A stretch of 51,950 nt of DNA, taken from CAZBUK01 sp964495085. Its GTDB lineage: Bacteria; Bacteroidota; Ignavibacteria; T3Sed10-11. Position 1 is the first letter of the stretch. The number at the start of each line of letters is the position of its first letter. Made by a program: the position numbers and the translations under genes. The notes below the pieces were generated by a model. The model was not told where the DNA came from, ran no database searches, and saw only the letters and a program-made list of their open reading frames with translations. Location: the NCBI GenBank assembly GCA_964495085.1, contig CAZBUK010000020.1:1-51950 (forward strand), given 5' to 3'. Shown here one piece after another: positions 23,549 through 32,670 of the stretch.

Positions 23549-24244
23549 TCATCTTATTACCGGCGAGTCGATGCTCAGGCCGACGTTGAATGTCAAGCAG
23601 CGGTTTCCTTCTCCCCCGGTAAGCGAATTAAATGTCCCTACGGTCAAGCCCAGTTTCGGCTGCCATCGGCTCGGATCGCGGGATCCGAGCAGGAACTCCG
23701 CACCGACTCCGAAAATATTACGCGAGCTCTCGAACACTCTATCCGGGATGAATGAATCGCGGATGAGTTCATACCGGAAAAAGAAGAAAGGGGTAACTGA
23801 TTCATTGAGTCGGTAATCGAGCATGAAAGGCACCGAGGTTACGTGCAGTTTGATATCGCTGTCGTAGATGAATCCCTTCTTCAATCCTGCCGACAGTGTC
23901 GGAGTTTGGGGCTTGTTATCGCGGTTAGTAAGTTGGAATTTCACATCGCCCCACAGCGTGGCGAATGCATTTTCGTTGCCGCGGGTGAAATCCCATGTGT
24001 GCATCACGCCGATGTCGATGCCTTTTGCGAGTCCGAGACGCCCGTCGATCGCCGCGAGATGTATCGGTTCCGATTCGCTTTCATCGATGTCTTCCGCCCG
24101 CAGGTAGCTCGCCGAGACGGACACCTGATCTTCATCGAGCGTTCGTGCCGAACGGTGCGACGTAGCGATGCATCCGAAGAACAATCCAAATGCACTCAAA
24201 ACCATCAGTACGTCGCGCCATACGAAAAGGATTCTGTTTTTCAT
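23549..24244 (-). CDS. Predicted lipoprotein with barrel-like C-terminal part
   Basis: A 231-residue exported protein I do not recognise. The N-terminus has a hydrophobic segment (DVLMVLSAFGLFFGC) ending in a likely lipobox Cys at residue 24. The rest shows alternating strands with aromatic and small residues (GLAKGIDIGVMHTWDF, LHVTSVPFMLDYRLN, FFFFRYELIR, IFGVGAEFLLG, LGLTVGTFNSL, TFNVGLSIDS), like small outer-membrane barrels. A lipidated barrel is unusual, so either the Cys is incidental or the fold is a soluble beta protein. It overlaps no neighbour and follows the DUF2085 gene by five bases, so the two are probably co-transcribed. Confidence 0.65.
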   Translation of the reverse strand: MKNRILFVWRDVLMVLSAFGLFFGCIATSHRSARTLDEDQVSVSASYLRAEDIDESESEPIHLAAIDGRLGLAKGIDIGVMHTWDFTRGNENAFATLWGDVKFQLTNRDNKPQTPTLSAGLKKGFIYDSDIKLHVTSVPFMLDYRLNESVTPFFFFRYELIRDSFIPDRVFESSRNIFGVGAEFLLGSRDPSRWQPKLGLTVGTFNSLTGGEGNRCLTFNVGLSIDSPVIR

Positions 24245-24249
24245 ACCTG

Positions 24250-24855
24250 TTATCCTCTGTTGCTCTTAAGTTTGATCGGGAACGACCTGCGCCGGCTCAC
24301 GTTGGAGTAAACGACGTATGTGACGAGAACGCAAAGCGTTACGGCGTTGAATACAATCGAAAAAAAAGCTAACTGTGTCAGCTCGGCGGCATCATATCCC
24401 CTGAAAATCAACTGTCCGAGCATGAGGTTGACAATCAGAAGCACAAACGTATAGACGGCGGAAAGCCGCATCCGGCATGCACCGATCTTCCCTGAACAGC
24501 GAAACATATACCCCACCATGAAGCATGCAATGCCTCCACCGCCGATCGACCCCGTAATAAATCTCGATCCGATGCCGGGATTATAATACCCTAAATACCC
24601 TCCTGCCCAATGAACCGCGGGGAGAAAAATTAAAGCCGGCAGAAGAAGCGATTCTATCCATCCCGGGAAGCGCATACTGCTCCTGATACCCAGGAGAATG
24701 AATACGGTAGCGATTGTGAATCCGAGGTGAAATCCGAAGCATCTCGGACAGATCGGCAATGTCTCACCGCCGGCTCCGATGAGAAAGTCCGGATTCTGGT
24801 GGCAGACAATACCGAACAGGGTGGGGCTGACGCGTTCGATAAAATTCCAGAGCAT
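24250..24855 (-). CDS. DUF2085 membrane protein
   Basis: A 201-residue integral membrane protein. The DUF2085 signature is clear near the N-terminus: CHQNPDFLI, then LPICPRCFGFHLGF, with paired Cys and His residues that could bind a metal, followed by four or five hydrophobic spans (TIATVFILLGI, LLLPALIFLPAVHW, GGGIACFMVGYMF, AVYTFVLLIVNLML, SIVFNAVTLCVLVTYVVY). The family has no established function. It is upstream of the lipoprotein gene by five bases on the same strand. Confidence 0.85.
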   Translation of the reverse strand: MLWNFIERVSPTLFGIVCHQNPDFLIGAGGETLPICPRCFGFHLGFTIATVFILLGIRSSMRFPGWIESLLLPALIFLPAVHWAGGYLGYYNPGIGSRFITGSIGGGGIACFMVGYMFRCSGKIGACRMRLSAVYTFVLLIVNLMLGQLIFRGYDAAELTQLAFFSIVFNAVTLCVLVTYVVYSNVSRRRSFPIKLKSNRG

Positions 24856-25011
24856 GCAGTATCCTTTCCCGCCGATAGAAATATATTGTGAACGGAATAA
24901 AGATACGGCTGCGGATCGTATGAGGTGTCAAAAATTTGTCACATCGGGGTCATAGATCGGTCGGAGGGCATGCCTGTGGATCGTGCTGAGATCGCCTAAC
25001 ATCATATCGGT

Positions 25012-27228
25012 TTATCGGATCAGAACCATCCTGCCTGCCTTGCTGAACCGTTCAGTTTCGAGGCGGTAGAAATAAATTCCGGAACTCAGGTGCGACGCAT
25101 CGAAGGGAACGTAATAGATTCGCGGTTCCAGGCTTCCGTCGACGAGCGTTTCGACTTTTCTTCCGAGTATGTCGTATACGGCGAGAGAACCCCGCGTCGG
25201 CTCCCCGACGGTAAACCGGATCACCGTGGATGCATTGAACGGATTCGGAAAATTCTGGTAAAGGGTAAACCGGTCGGGAACGTCCCGGAAAATATCGAAA
25301 TGATTGAAGACATGTAGCGTATTTATTTTTCCGTATCCCCACCGCTGATTCGGGAGGATCGCGGTAAGCGCATCGCCGGTACCGCCGCGCTGGATGATCT
25401 GCCGGATTTCGACGCCGGTAAGCAGAGGGTTGGTCTGCTGGATGAGCGAAACGACGCCGGTGATGTGAGGGGCGGCCATGCTGGTCCCCTGGAGCAGCGC
25501 ATAGCGCGGTTCAATGATCAAGAGCTGATCGGAGAAGGAGGCGTTCGCCGATCGCGCGGCTGCGATGATCTGTCCCGGTGCCGTTATATCCGGTTTGATA
25601 CGCTCGTCCCGCGTCGGTCCGCCGCCGCTCCAGCTCGACAGTCCTCCTTCCGAAGCGTTCGTGAATTGCCATTGCCGTCCGTTTTTGTCGGTCCATGAGA
25701 CGCGGGTCGCATAGGACGCAACGGTTATGCCGTACTCTGCAGTTCCGGGCATTGTCACCGAGTAACCTCTACCGGTATTCGGATCGATGGTCACGCCCGA
25801 CATCGAGGTGACCACCCTCCAGACATTATAGCGGATACTGTTGGAGGAAGAGAGATTTCGGAGCTGAACGGTCCACAGGCCGACGACCGGAGGTTTGAGG
25901 GAATCCTGGTCGAAGAATTCGATGAGGAACGGGCGGCCGTTTTTCTGGTTGACGAAATCTCCGAATGAATCCAGATAGACCGCGCCGTCATCGGTTTCTT
26001 CTACAAATCCACCTCCCCGCTTCGCGGCGACCTGGTATCCCGACGGCGTAACGACCCGCACTTCAAGCGTATCCTGCGCGCCGACTTCGTACCAAAGGAA
26101 GAGAATGGCGTAGTCGTTATCGTTGCCGGAGGCGGGCTGATATTGCGGTATATTCACCTGAAATGATGCAGTAGATCCCTGCTGGATCGTACCGCCGTTG
26201 TGAAGGCCGGCTTCGCCGCTGTTCCCAGCGGCAACGGCGATTGCCCGACCCGGCAATTGAGCATGCTGGTCGATTGCGAGCTCATGCCCCTGGGTTCCGT
26301 CATGCGCCCCGCCGTGTCCGCCGAAGCTCATATTTACGACCGCAGGGTATCCGAGTTCCTCAGCAAGATTAAAGATGTAGGTCATACCGTCAATAACCCA
26401 TGTCTGCGCAATCCCGGAACCGGGTACCTGCACAATGATGAATTCCGCATCGGGAGCAACGCCGGTATACCTCCCGCCTGAGGCTGCACCGTTACCTCCG
26501 GCGATTCCGGCAACATGCGTACCGTGACCGTCGGTATCTATCGCTCTCACTCTTCCGACGGTTTCGCGTCTGAGATCGGATTCGATATCGGCACGGGTAT
26601 ACTCGACGCCGTAATCGAATCCTGCGGGAGAGGATTCAGAGTCCGTCGGCGTGAGGTTGACATTCCATATGGAAATGATCCGTGATTTTGTAGTATCGAC
26701 CGGATCGCGGAAATCCGGATGAAATATATCTATGCCGGTATCGATGACCCCGATGATCGTATTTCTACCCGTGAACTGAATATCGTATGCGTCTCCGCTC
26801 CGGGCTCGGTCGGCTTGTATGCCTTCAACGCTAAGATCGAGTTGCAGCTCCATCTCGCCCCCCTTCTCGATGTAGCGCACTCCCTGATGACCCGCAAGTT
26901 TAAAGAGCTGAGTCGCCGTCAAACGAGCCGTTCCGAATCCGTCCATCCGCGAATTGAAGTGGTAACCGCTTCCGTCGAGTATATCGTCAGATGCGAATAC
27001 GACCACATCATAGAGCCGGCCGCTCTCATAACCGGACGCAATCGGGAATTCGCTGCCGGAGAACGGCGCCAGCGATCTGGCGGGCCCGTCGACCGACTGT
27101 TGGGACAGTGCCCGCTGCAGGAATGGATCGAATTTCGCGGGATCGATTCCGCTGCCGGCATAACCGGCGTTTATGAGGATCGAGAATAAAACTATTCGCA
27201 GCATCCAGACAGCCGTACACCGTAACAT
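25012..27228 (-). CDS. Secreted subtilisin-like serine protease (S8) with type IX sorting tail
   Basis: A 738-residue exported protease. A signal peptide (residues 1-25; an alternative start at 27204 would give a cleaner one) is followed by a short propeptide-like part. The S8 domain has Asp163 in IGVIDTGID, His235 in GHGTHVAGIAGG, and the catalytic Ser in LQGTSMAAPHITG near residue 580. A PA- or P-type insert (about 370-470) lies between His and Ser. The last 80 residues begin LYQNFPNPFNASTVIRFTV and end GRMVLIR, a C-terminal sorting domain of the type IX secretion kind. It is 17 bases downstream of fabF, probably read from the same transcript, with no functional link evident. The 156-base gap to the DUF2085 gene holds nothing recognised. 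Confidence 0.93.
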   Translation of the reverse strand: MLRCTAVWMLRIVLFSILINAGYAGSGIDPAKFDPFLQRALSQQSVDGPARSLAPFSGSEFPIASGYESGRLYDVVVFASDDILDGSGYHFNSRMDGFGTARLTATQLFKLAGHQGVRYIEKGGEMELQLDLSVEGIQADRARSGDAYDIQFTGRNTIIGVIDTGIDIFHPDFRDPVDTTKSRIISIWNVNLTPTDSESSPAGFDYGVEYTRADIESDLRRETVGRVRAIDTDGHGTHVAGIAGGNGAASGGRYTGVAPDAEFIIVQVPGSGIAQTWVIDGMTYIFNLAEELGYPAVVNMSFGGHGGAHDGTQGHELAIDQHAQLPGRAIAVAAGNSGEAGLHNGGTIQQGSTASFQVNIPQYQPASGNDNDYAILFLWYEVGAQDTLEVRVVTPSGYQVAAKRGGGFVEETDDGAVYLDSFGDFVNQKNGRPFLIEFFDQDSLKPPVVGLWTVQLRNLSSSNSIRYNVWRVVTSMSGVTIDPNTGRGYSVTMPGTAEYGITVASYATRVSWTDKNGRQWQFTNASEGGLSSWSGGGPTRDERIKPDITAPGQIIAAARSANASFSDQLLIIEPRYALLQGTSMAAPHITGVVSLIQQTNPLLTGVEIRQIIQRGGTGDALTAILPNQRWGYGKINTLHVFNHFDIFRDVPDRFTLYQNFPNPFNASTVIRFTVGEPTRGSLAVYDILGRKVETLVDGSLEPRIYYVPFDASHLSSGIYFYRLETERFSKAGRMVLIR

Positions 27229-27245
27229 ACGACGACTCCGAAAGG

Positions 27246-28505
27246 TTATTCGATAAATTTCCGAAAAGCTACAGACGTATTGTGGCCGCCGAACCCGAAC
27301 GCGTTGCTGACGCCGATCCGAATTTCCCGTTCGACCGCCCGGTTAAAGGTGTAGTTGAGATCGCACCCCGGATCGGGGTGTTCGAAATTAATGGTAGGCG
27401 GAACTATATTGTTTCTGATTGCAAGAATGGTTGCAATCGCCTCGACCGCACCCGCCGCTCCGAGCATGTGTCCCGTCATACTTTTCGTTGACGAGAGGTT
27501 CATTTCATAAGCGTGTTTTCCAAACACACCTTTGACGGCATTGGTTTCCCCGATATCGCCGAGAGGTGTGGAAGTACCGTGCATATTCAGGTAATCCACG
27601 TCTTCAGGCGCTATTCCGGCATCCCGCAGCACCATTTTCATTGCTAAGATCGCGCCTTTCCCTTGAGGTTCAGGCGCGGTGATATGATGCGCATCTCCGG
27701 AAAAACCGATCCCGATCAATTCGGCGTATATCCGCGCGCCGCGCGATTTCGCATATTCGAGTTCCTCGAGGAACAGCGCTCCCGCACCTTCGCCGATCAC
27801 GAATCCGTCGCGCGTTTTATCGAAGGGTCTGCTCGCCGTCCCGGGGGATTCATTCCGTGTCGAGAGCGCTTTCATAGAATTGAATCCGGCAAGACTCATT
27901 TCGGTAACCCCGGTTTCGCTCCCTCCGGTCAGCATCGCATCGGCATATCCGTTCTTGATGAGGAGGAATGCATCGCCGATGTTATTGTTGCCGGTGGCAC
28001 ATGCGGTGACGATGCAGTAGTTCGGACCCCGGAATCCATAGGTGATTGAAATATACCCGGCTGCAATATTAGGGAGGATCATCGGCACGAAAAAGGGTGA
28101 GACTCGGTGCGGACCTTCTTTTATATAAATACCTGTCTGTTCGTGATATACATTCATGCCCCCCATGCCGCTGCCGAAGACCACTCCGACCCGTTCCTTC
28201 TGCTCCTCGGTCAGCGCTCCGTCTCCAACTCCCGCATCGGCAACGGCCTGTGCAGCAGCCGCGAGCGCGTACTGGCAATACGGATCGAGGCGCCGGGCGA
28301 TCTTGCGATCCATATATTGAAGCGGGTCAAAATTTTTAATTTCGCAGCCGAATTTCGTATCGAATTTCGAAGCATCAAAATGCTGAATGAACGTACAGCC
28401 GCTCTTTCCCTCGATCAGCGACCTCCAGAATTCTTCTACGGAATTTCCGATCGGTGTAACCGCACCCATACCCGTAATCACTACCCGTCGTTGGTTACCG
28501 AGCAT
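27246..28505 (-). CDS. fabF: 3-oxoacyl-ACP synthase II
   Basis: A 419-residue condensing enzyme extending acyl-ACP with malonyl-ACP in fatty acid synthesis. The catalytic triad is present: Cys169 in TACATGNNN, His in NMHGTSTPLGD and His in STKSMTGHMLGAAG. The N-terminal RRVVITGMGAVTPIG and the C-terminal VSNAFGFGGHNTSVAF are standard for FabF. Length is normal. It lies between an upstream thioesterase gene (33 bases) and the subtilisin gene. No fabD, fabG or acpP is in the window. Confidence 0.96.
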   Translation of the reverse strand: MLGNQRRVVITGMGAVTPIGNSVEEFWRSLIEGKSGCTFIQHFDASKFDTKFGCEIKNFDPLQYMDRKIARRLDPYCQYALAAAAQAVADAGVGDGALTEEQKERVGVVFGSGMGGMNVYHEQTGIYIKEGPHRVSPFFVPMILPNIAAGYISITYGFRGPNYCIVTACATGNNNIGDAFLLIKNGYADAMLTGGSETGVTEMSLAGFNSMKALSTRNESPGTASRPFDKTRDGFVIGEGAGALFLEELEYAKSRGARIYAELIGIGFSGDAHHITAPEPQGKGAILAMKMVLRDAGIAPEDVDYLNMHGTSTPLGDIGETNAVKGVFGKHAYEMNLSSTKSMTGHMLGAAGAVEAIATILAIRNNIVPPTINFEHPDPGCDLNYTFNRAVEREIRIGVSNAFGFGGHNTSVAFRKFIE

Positions 28506-28538
28506 GTATCCTCCGGACTATTGTGGATTGATGAACCA

Positions 28539-28979
28539 TTATGTATCTCGATCGATCACACGCAGTATACCTTCAAGGCGGCTGCGGAGCTCCGGCGGGA
28601 GGGATGCAGGACGCATCGTCCCCGCATGCACGAACATGCCGGTCTGATCGGCAGTGGCGACCGGTGAACCGTCGAGACTGAACTCCGACTCGAGTCTCCA
28701 CCTGGAATTCCCGAGCTCGGTGAGCCGCATCGATCCGACAGGTTTGTCGAACAATCTGAGAGGTCGTTTGTATCTGATACAGGTCGAAGCCAGAACCGGC
28801 ACCAGCTCGCTCCGGAGCAGGTCTGCGAGCGGCAAATATTTATTGAGCAGTTCGAGCCGTAGATCCTCAAGCCATCGTATATAGACAATATTACTTGCAA
28901 TTTGAGCAAAATCGACGTCGTACGACTTGACTTCGAATCGAAGCTCTGCACGGCGCTGCTGTTCCGTCAGTTGATCCAT
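28539..28979 (-). CDS. Hotdog-fold acyl-CoA thioesterase (4HBT/YbgC type)
   Basis: A 146-residue hotdog-fold protein. The active-site segment FEVKSYDVDFAQIASNIVYIRWLEDLR (about 16-42) corresponds to the VRYxDTDxxGHVNNxxYxxxxE pattern of 4-hydroxybenzoyl-CoA thioesterases, with Asp at the catalytic position. A second conserved strand reads WRLESEFSLDGSPVATADQTGMFV. Substrate is an acyl-CoA or acyl-ACP thioester. Its place just upstream of fabF suggests a role in acyl-chain release or quality control. It starts the minus-strand unit thioesterase > fabF > protease. Confidence 0.82.
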   Translation of the reverse strand: MDQLTEQQRRAELRFEVKSYDVDFAQIASNIVYIRWLEDLRLELLNKYLPLADLLRSELVPVLASTCIRYKRPLRLFDKPVGSMRLTELGNSRWRLESEFSLDGSPVATADQTGMFVHAGTMRPASLPPELRSRLEGILRVIDRDT

Positions 28980-29134
28980 ACAACCCTAATGTACTAAAAA
29001 TATTTCGAATTGAAAAAACATCCTTCTCCCCACAATCGATTACCCGAAGGAGCATCAGAATACAGCGAGTGACGGCAGAACCGAAAAAGAATCGCCAGCA
29101 TCCCCGAAGCGTCTCGGCATCACAATCTGACCGC

Positions 29135-29338
29135 TCAGCTGCCGGTTCTGTTTTTTATTTTCATAACGATAATTGTGGTGTCATCGTGGGCATGTCTTCC
29201 GTCGATCCGGGCGAAGAGTTCATCCTGCAGGCGGGCGAGGATACTCTCCGGCGACAGGTGACCCGAATTCACGTAAATCTTCCTGAAGCGATTTGTCCGT
29301 GAATGAGAGTGTGAGGCGGTTGAGAGGCGCCCGTTCGG
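29135..29338 (-). pseudogene. Remnant of a SpoIIE/PP2C-type phosphatase
   Basis: A 67-codon open stretch on the minus strand, bounded by TAG at 29341 and TGA at 29135, has no plausible start codon. Its C-terminal part reads IYVNSGHLSP, a form of the PP2C YVNAGH motif, then ILARLQDELFARIDG and HDDTTIIVMKIK, which is the normal C-terminus of bacterial SpoIIE-type serine phosphatases. The 80 or so residues that should lie between these motifs are absent. Immediately upstream in another frame is APLNRLTLSFTDKSLQED, which resembles the N-terminus of membrane-bound signalling proteins. The picture is a phosphatase gene reduced by internal deletion and frameshift. The plus-strand frame across it is antisense noise. 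Confidence 0.55.
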
Positions 29339-29349
29339 CTATCAATAGG

Positions 29350-29410
29350 TATCGTCCTGAATACTGTAAGTAACGTGAGCGTGCTCAGCCGGGCAGTGTT
29401 CAGGACGATA
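29350..29410. repeat. Long inverted repeat beside the phosphatase remnant
   Basis: Arms of 17 bases, 29350-29366 and 29394-29410, match at 16 positions (TATCGTCCTGAATACTG and CAGTGTTCAGGACGATA) around a 27-base spacer that itself contains GAGCGTGCTC. No T run follows on the minus strand. It lies downstream of the OPT transporter gene, where a terminator is expected, but arm length and lack of a T run leave a mobile-element scar possible. Confidence 0.5.
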
Positions 29411-29451
29411 CGAAGTATCCCGAAAAAAATCAATCCGGTACCATACGGAAG

Positions 29452-31443
29452 TCAGAACGACAGTTTCTTCATTGACGTCCTGATAAGCAGCAAACACAGG
29501 ATCGCGAACATACCGACTCCGATGATATCCGCGAAACCGCCCAGACGCTCCCAGCCGTGAATCCCGATCCCGTCGAGCAGCCATTGAAGCACCGAGATCT
29601 CCTTGGGTTCTCCGTTCACGGTAACCGTGGTCGGGATGCCGCTCAGCACGGCGATGGCGATGCCCGTCAGCGATCCCCCGGCAACCAGTCCCGTACTGTA
29701 CAGCATCCCCGAGCTGACTTCAGACTCTTCGTCCCGCTTCATAATCCGGTCGATTAACGCCTTCATCAAGCCGCCGACAAAGATTGGCATGGTAGTGGAG
29801 AGCGGAAGGTATGCTCCGACCGCGAACGACAGCGATCGGACTCCCATGAGCTCGACAACGACTGCGATGAACATCCCCGTGAACACCAGACCCCATGGCA
29901 GGTCCTGGGCAAGCAGACCCTTGATGAGGGTTGCCATCAGGGTTGCCTGTGGCGCGGCATACCGCTCGGTGCCGATGGCGTGCTCGATCCCCTGAAGCTG
30001 CATGGACGAGTCGAGCGTTTGTAGCGTCCAGCCGATAACGAACGCCGATACGGCGACCCCGATGACCAGGCCGAGCTGCTGATAGATTGGGGTCGCCCCG
30101 ACGATATATCCGGTTTTAAGATCCTGGCTCGTTGCTCCGGCGTTCGCGGCGGCGATACCCACGATCCCTCCGACCGACAACGCGAGCGCCTGGTATGCAT
30201 CCCCAGTCCAACCGATCGCGATGAATATCAAACATGTCGCCATGAGCGTGGCGATGGTCATACCTGAAATAGGATTCGACGAAGAGCCGATGATGCCGAC
30301 GATACGCGAGCTCACTGTGACGAAGAAGAAGCCGAAAACGACGACAAGCAGACCCATAATCAGCGTTCCCGGGAACGTGCCGGGTAGCTGCGGTAGAACA
30401 GCTACGATAAGGACGAGCGCAACCGAGCCGATCAGGACATAGGTGATCGGTATGTCGCGTTCGGTTCTGATCGGCATTTTTCCGGCCCGGCCCTCTTTCA
30501 GACTGGAAAAGCTCTCCTTAAATGCGGAAACGATGGTCGGTAATGTTCTGATCAGCGTGATCAGACCCGCTGCCGCCACCGCACCGGCTCCGATGTAGCG
30601 TACGTACCCCCTGTAGATTTCCGAAGGTGACATCTGGGAGATCAACTTATCTCCCCAGCCGGGTTTCAGGGCGGTCAACAGCCCGTCGCCGAAGAAAGAG
30701 ATGAGCGGGATGAGGACGAGCCATGAGAGGACGCCACCTGCCACGAGGGTGCCGGCTATCCGCGGTCCGATAATGTATCCGACACCGAGATATTCGGGTG
30801 TGATCTCGGCGTTGACTGTTGCATTCGGGTACGCTGAGGTTCTTGCGGTGATATATGCAGGAATGTCCTTCCAGAATCCGAAGATGCTCATCATCGTCTT
30901 ATACAGAAATGCGATGCCGAGTCCGGCGAACACCTTGTTCGCGATGGATCCTCCGCGTTCGCCCGCAACGAGTACTTCCGCACAGGCTTTTCCCTCCGGA
31001 TACGGAAGCACGCTGTGCTCCTTCACAATAAGCGACCGGCGGAGCGGAATCATGAAGAGAACGCCCAGGATACCCCCCACAATCGCCAGCGTCAGAATGT
31101 TGAAATAATTGAAGAAGGCTTCTCCGCCCGTCAGAAAAATGAAGGCCGGGATGGTGAACACGACACCCGCAGCGATCGACTCGCCGGCTGATCCAATCGT
31201 CTGGACGATATTGTTCTCAAGAATAGTCGATTTACCGAACCGTTTGAACACCGCTATCGCCAGCACGGCGATTGGAATGGATGCCGAAACGGTGAGTCCC
31301 GCACGCAAAGCCAGATATACCGTTGCGGCTCCGAAGATGATCCCGAAGAGGGCACCGAGTAATATTGCTTTCAACGAAAACTCGGGCACCAACGACGAAG
31401 CCGGAATAAATGGTTCGAACTTTTTATCGTGTGATGCAGACAT
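29452..31443 (-). CDS. OPT-family oligopeptide/metal-chelate transporter
   Basis: A 663-residue inner-membrane protein with about 15 hydrophobic segments. The OPT superfamily pattern is clear: FSLKAILLGALFGIIFGAATVYLALRAGLTVSAS near the N-terminus, NNIVQTIGSAGESIAAGVVFTIPA, EGKACAEVLVAGE, a central SNPISGMTIATL, and a C-terminal block with MGVRSLSFAVGAYLPLSTTMPIF. Bacterial members take up small peptides or peptide-metal complexes. I start at the ATG at 31443 (MSASHDKKF), preceded by AAGGA at good spacing, not at the GTG at 31458. It is monocistronic and diverges from the ABC exporter; the 31444-31734 gap should contain both promoters, none of which I can place. Confidence 0.93.
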   Translation of the reverse strand: MSASHDKKFEPFIPASSLVPEFSLKAILLGALFGIIFGAATVYLALRAGLTVSASIPIAVLAIAVFKRFGKSTILENNIVQTIGSAGESIAAGVVFTIPAFIFLTGGEAFFNYFNILTLAIVGGILGVLFMIPLRRSLIVKEHSVLPYPEGKACAEVLVAGERGGSIANKVFAGLGIAFLYKTMMSIFGFWKDIPAYITARTSAYPNATVNAEITPEYLGVGYIIGPRIAGTLVAGGVLSWLVLIPLISFFGDGLLTALKPGWGDKLISQMSPSEIYRGYVRYIGAGAVAAAGLITLIRTLPTIVSAFKESFSSLKEGRAGKMPIRTERDIPITYVLIGSVALVLIVAVLPQLPGTFPGTLIMGLLVVVFGFFFVTVSSRIVGIIGSSSNPISGMTIATLMATCLIFIAIGWTGDAYQALALSVGGIVGIAAANAGATSQDLKTGYIVGATPIYQQLGLVIGVAVSAFVIGWTLQTLDSSMQLQGIEHAIGTERYAAPQATLMATLIKGLLAQDLPWGLVFTGMFIAVVVELMGVRSLSFAVGAYLPLSTTMPIFVGGLMKALIDRIMKRDEESEVSSGMLYSTGLVAGGSLTGIAIAVLSGIPTTVTVNGEPKEISVLQWLLDGIGIHGWERLGGFADIIGVGMFAILCLLLIRTSMKKLSF

Positions 31444-31734
31444 GGCAGATCCTTGCACGCTATGGTATGATCGGTGATAGTAATTGGATCAGACTGCGGA
31501 CGTGCAGGCCGGATGACCGTTTGACCGGGAGATCCGGCCTAACGACCAATGATATGAAGTTTCCAGGGTAGGCGGCGACTTAAAGGTTCGTCGGATCGAT
31601 GGTACCTTCTGATATCACCTCGTCAGTCGGCAGGAATATAGGAAAAGAACTTAAATAAAGAAAGCGCCGATTATTTCCTGGTGTTTGAATTGCGGAATTT
31701 TTTTGGTATGTTCTGTCATATTTTTTCCGATCCT

Positions 31735-32670
31735 ATGTCTCCAATCGAAACCTTCAATCTCTCGAAGACGTACTACACGGGTTTAGTCCGAAAATCAAAG
31801 CTCAACGCTTTGGAAGACGTTACTCTCTCCGTCCATCCCGGAGAGGTGTTCAGCCTGCTGGGACCGAACGGAGCGGGTAAAACCACCCTCATCAGACTGC
31901 TCCTCGCAATCATCTTCCCTACATACGGATCCGCGCGTATATTTGGGAAAAGTGTGGACGACAGCAGAAGTAAACAGCGGGTCGGACACCTGCCCGAGAA
32001 TCACCGGTTCCCCTCATTCCTTACCGGCGAGGATGTACTCGGCTATTTCGGTGCTCTGTCCGGCGTCGATTCTGCGACGCTCGGTGTCAGAATCGAAAAG
32101 CTGCTTACGCTGGTCGGAATGGCAAAGTGGCGGAAACTGAAGGTTAAAAATTATTCGAAAGGTATGCTGCAGCGGATCGGAATCGCTCAGGCGCTCATTA
32201 ACGATCCCGATCTCATTTTTCTCGACGAGCCGACCGACGGGGTCGATCCGATCGGACGAAGAGAGATCAGGGAGATTCTCAAACGGCTGCGCGACGAGGG
32301 GAAGACCATCTTTCTGAATTCGCACCTCCTCTCGGAGGTAGAGCTCATCTCCGACCGTTTAACGATCCTGCATAAAGGAAAAATCGTCAGGACAGGTACC
32401 GTCCGTGAATTTACCACATCGGCAAGTCTCTACGACCTGCGCTTTGAGGGCGATCTCTCCGCCGGAGTCAAGGAGAAACTTTCCGCAAACGCCGCACCGG
32501 TTCGGATCGAGCCGGGCGTTATTTCCTTCGAGACTGAGGGGACGGCGGGATTGAACGACGTGATCGATCTGCTGCGGGCGCATCGCGTTCCCATTGTCAG
32601 CGTCTCACCCCGAAAAACTTCGCTTGAAGATTATTTCATCGAGATTATACGGGAAGAACCGACGGCATGA
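31735..32670 (+). CDS. ABC transporter ATP-binding protein
   Basis: A 311-residue ATPase of the ABC-2 export type (CcmA-like). Walker A is LGPNGAGKTTLI (about 38-49), the signature motif YSKGMLQRIGIAQAL, Walker B DLIFLDEPTDGVDP, and the switch His in LNSHLL. A C-terminal domain of about 90 residues follows, as in bacitracin- or gliding-type exporters. The start at 31735 (MSPIETFNLSKTYY) puts the first strand where it belongs; an upstream ATG at 31681 would add 18 unlikely residues. It overlaps the permease gene by four bases (ATGA), so the two form one transporter. Confidence 0.92.
   Translation: MSPIETFNLSKTYYTGLVRKSKLNALEDVTLSVHPGEVFSLLGPNGAGKTTLIRLLLAIIFPTYGSARIFGKSVDDSRSKQRVGHLPENHRFPSFLTGEDVLGYFGALSGVDSATLGVRIEKLLTLVGMAKWRKLKVKNYSKGMLQRIGIAQALINDPDLIFLDEPTDGVDPIGRREIREILKRLRDEGKTIFLNSHLLSEVELISDRLTILHKGKIVRTGTVREFTTSASLYDLRFEGDLSAGVKEKLSANAAPVRIEPGVISFETEGTAGLNDVIDLLRAHRVPIVSVSPRKTSLEDYFIEIIREEPTA

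Noticed and set aside
29069..29302. A 77-codon plus-strand frame
   Set aside because: Antisense to the phosphatase remnant, which carries recognisable PP2C motifs on the minus strand.
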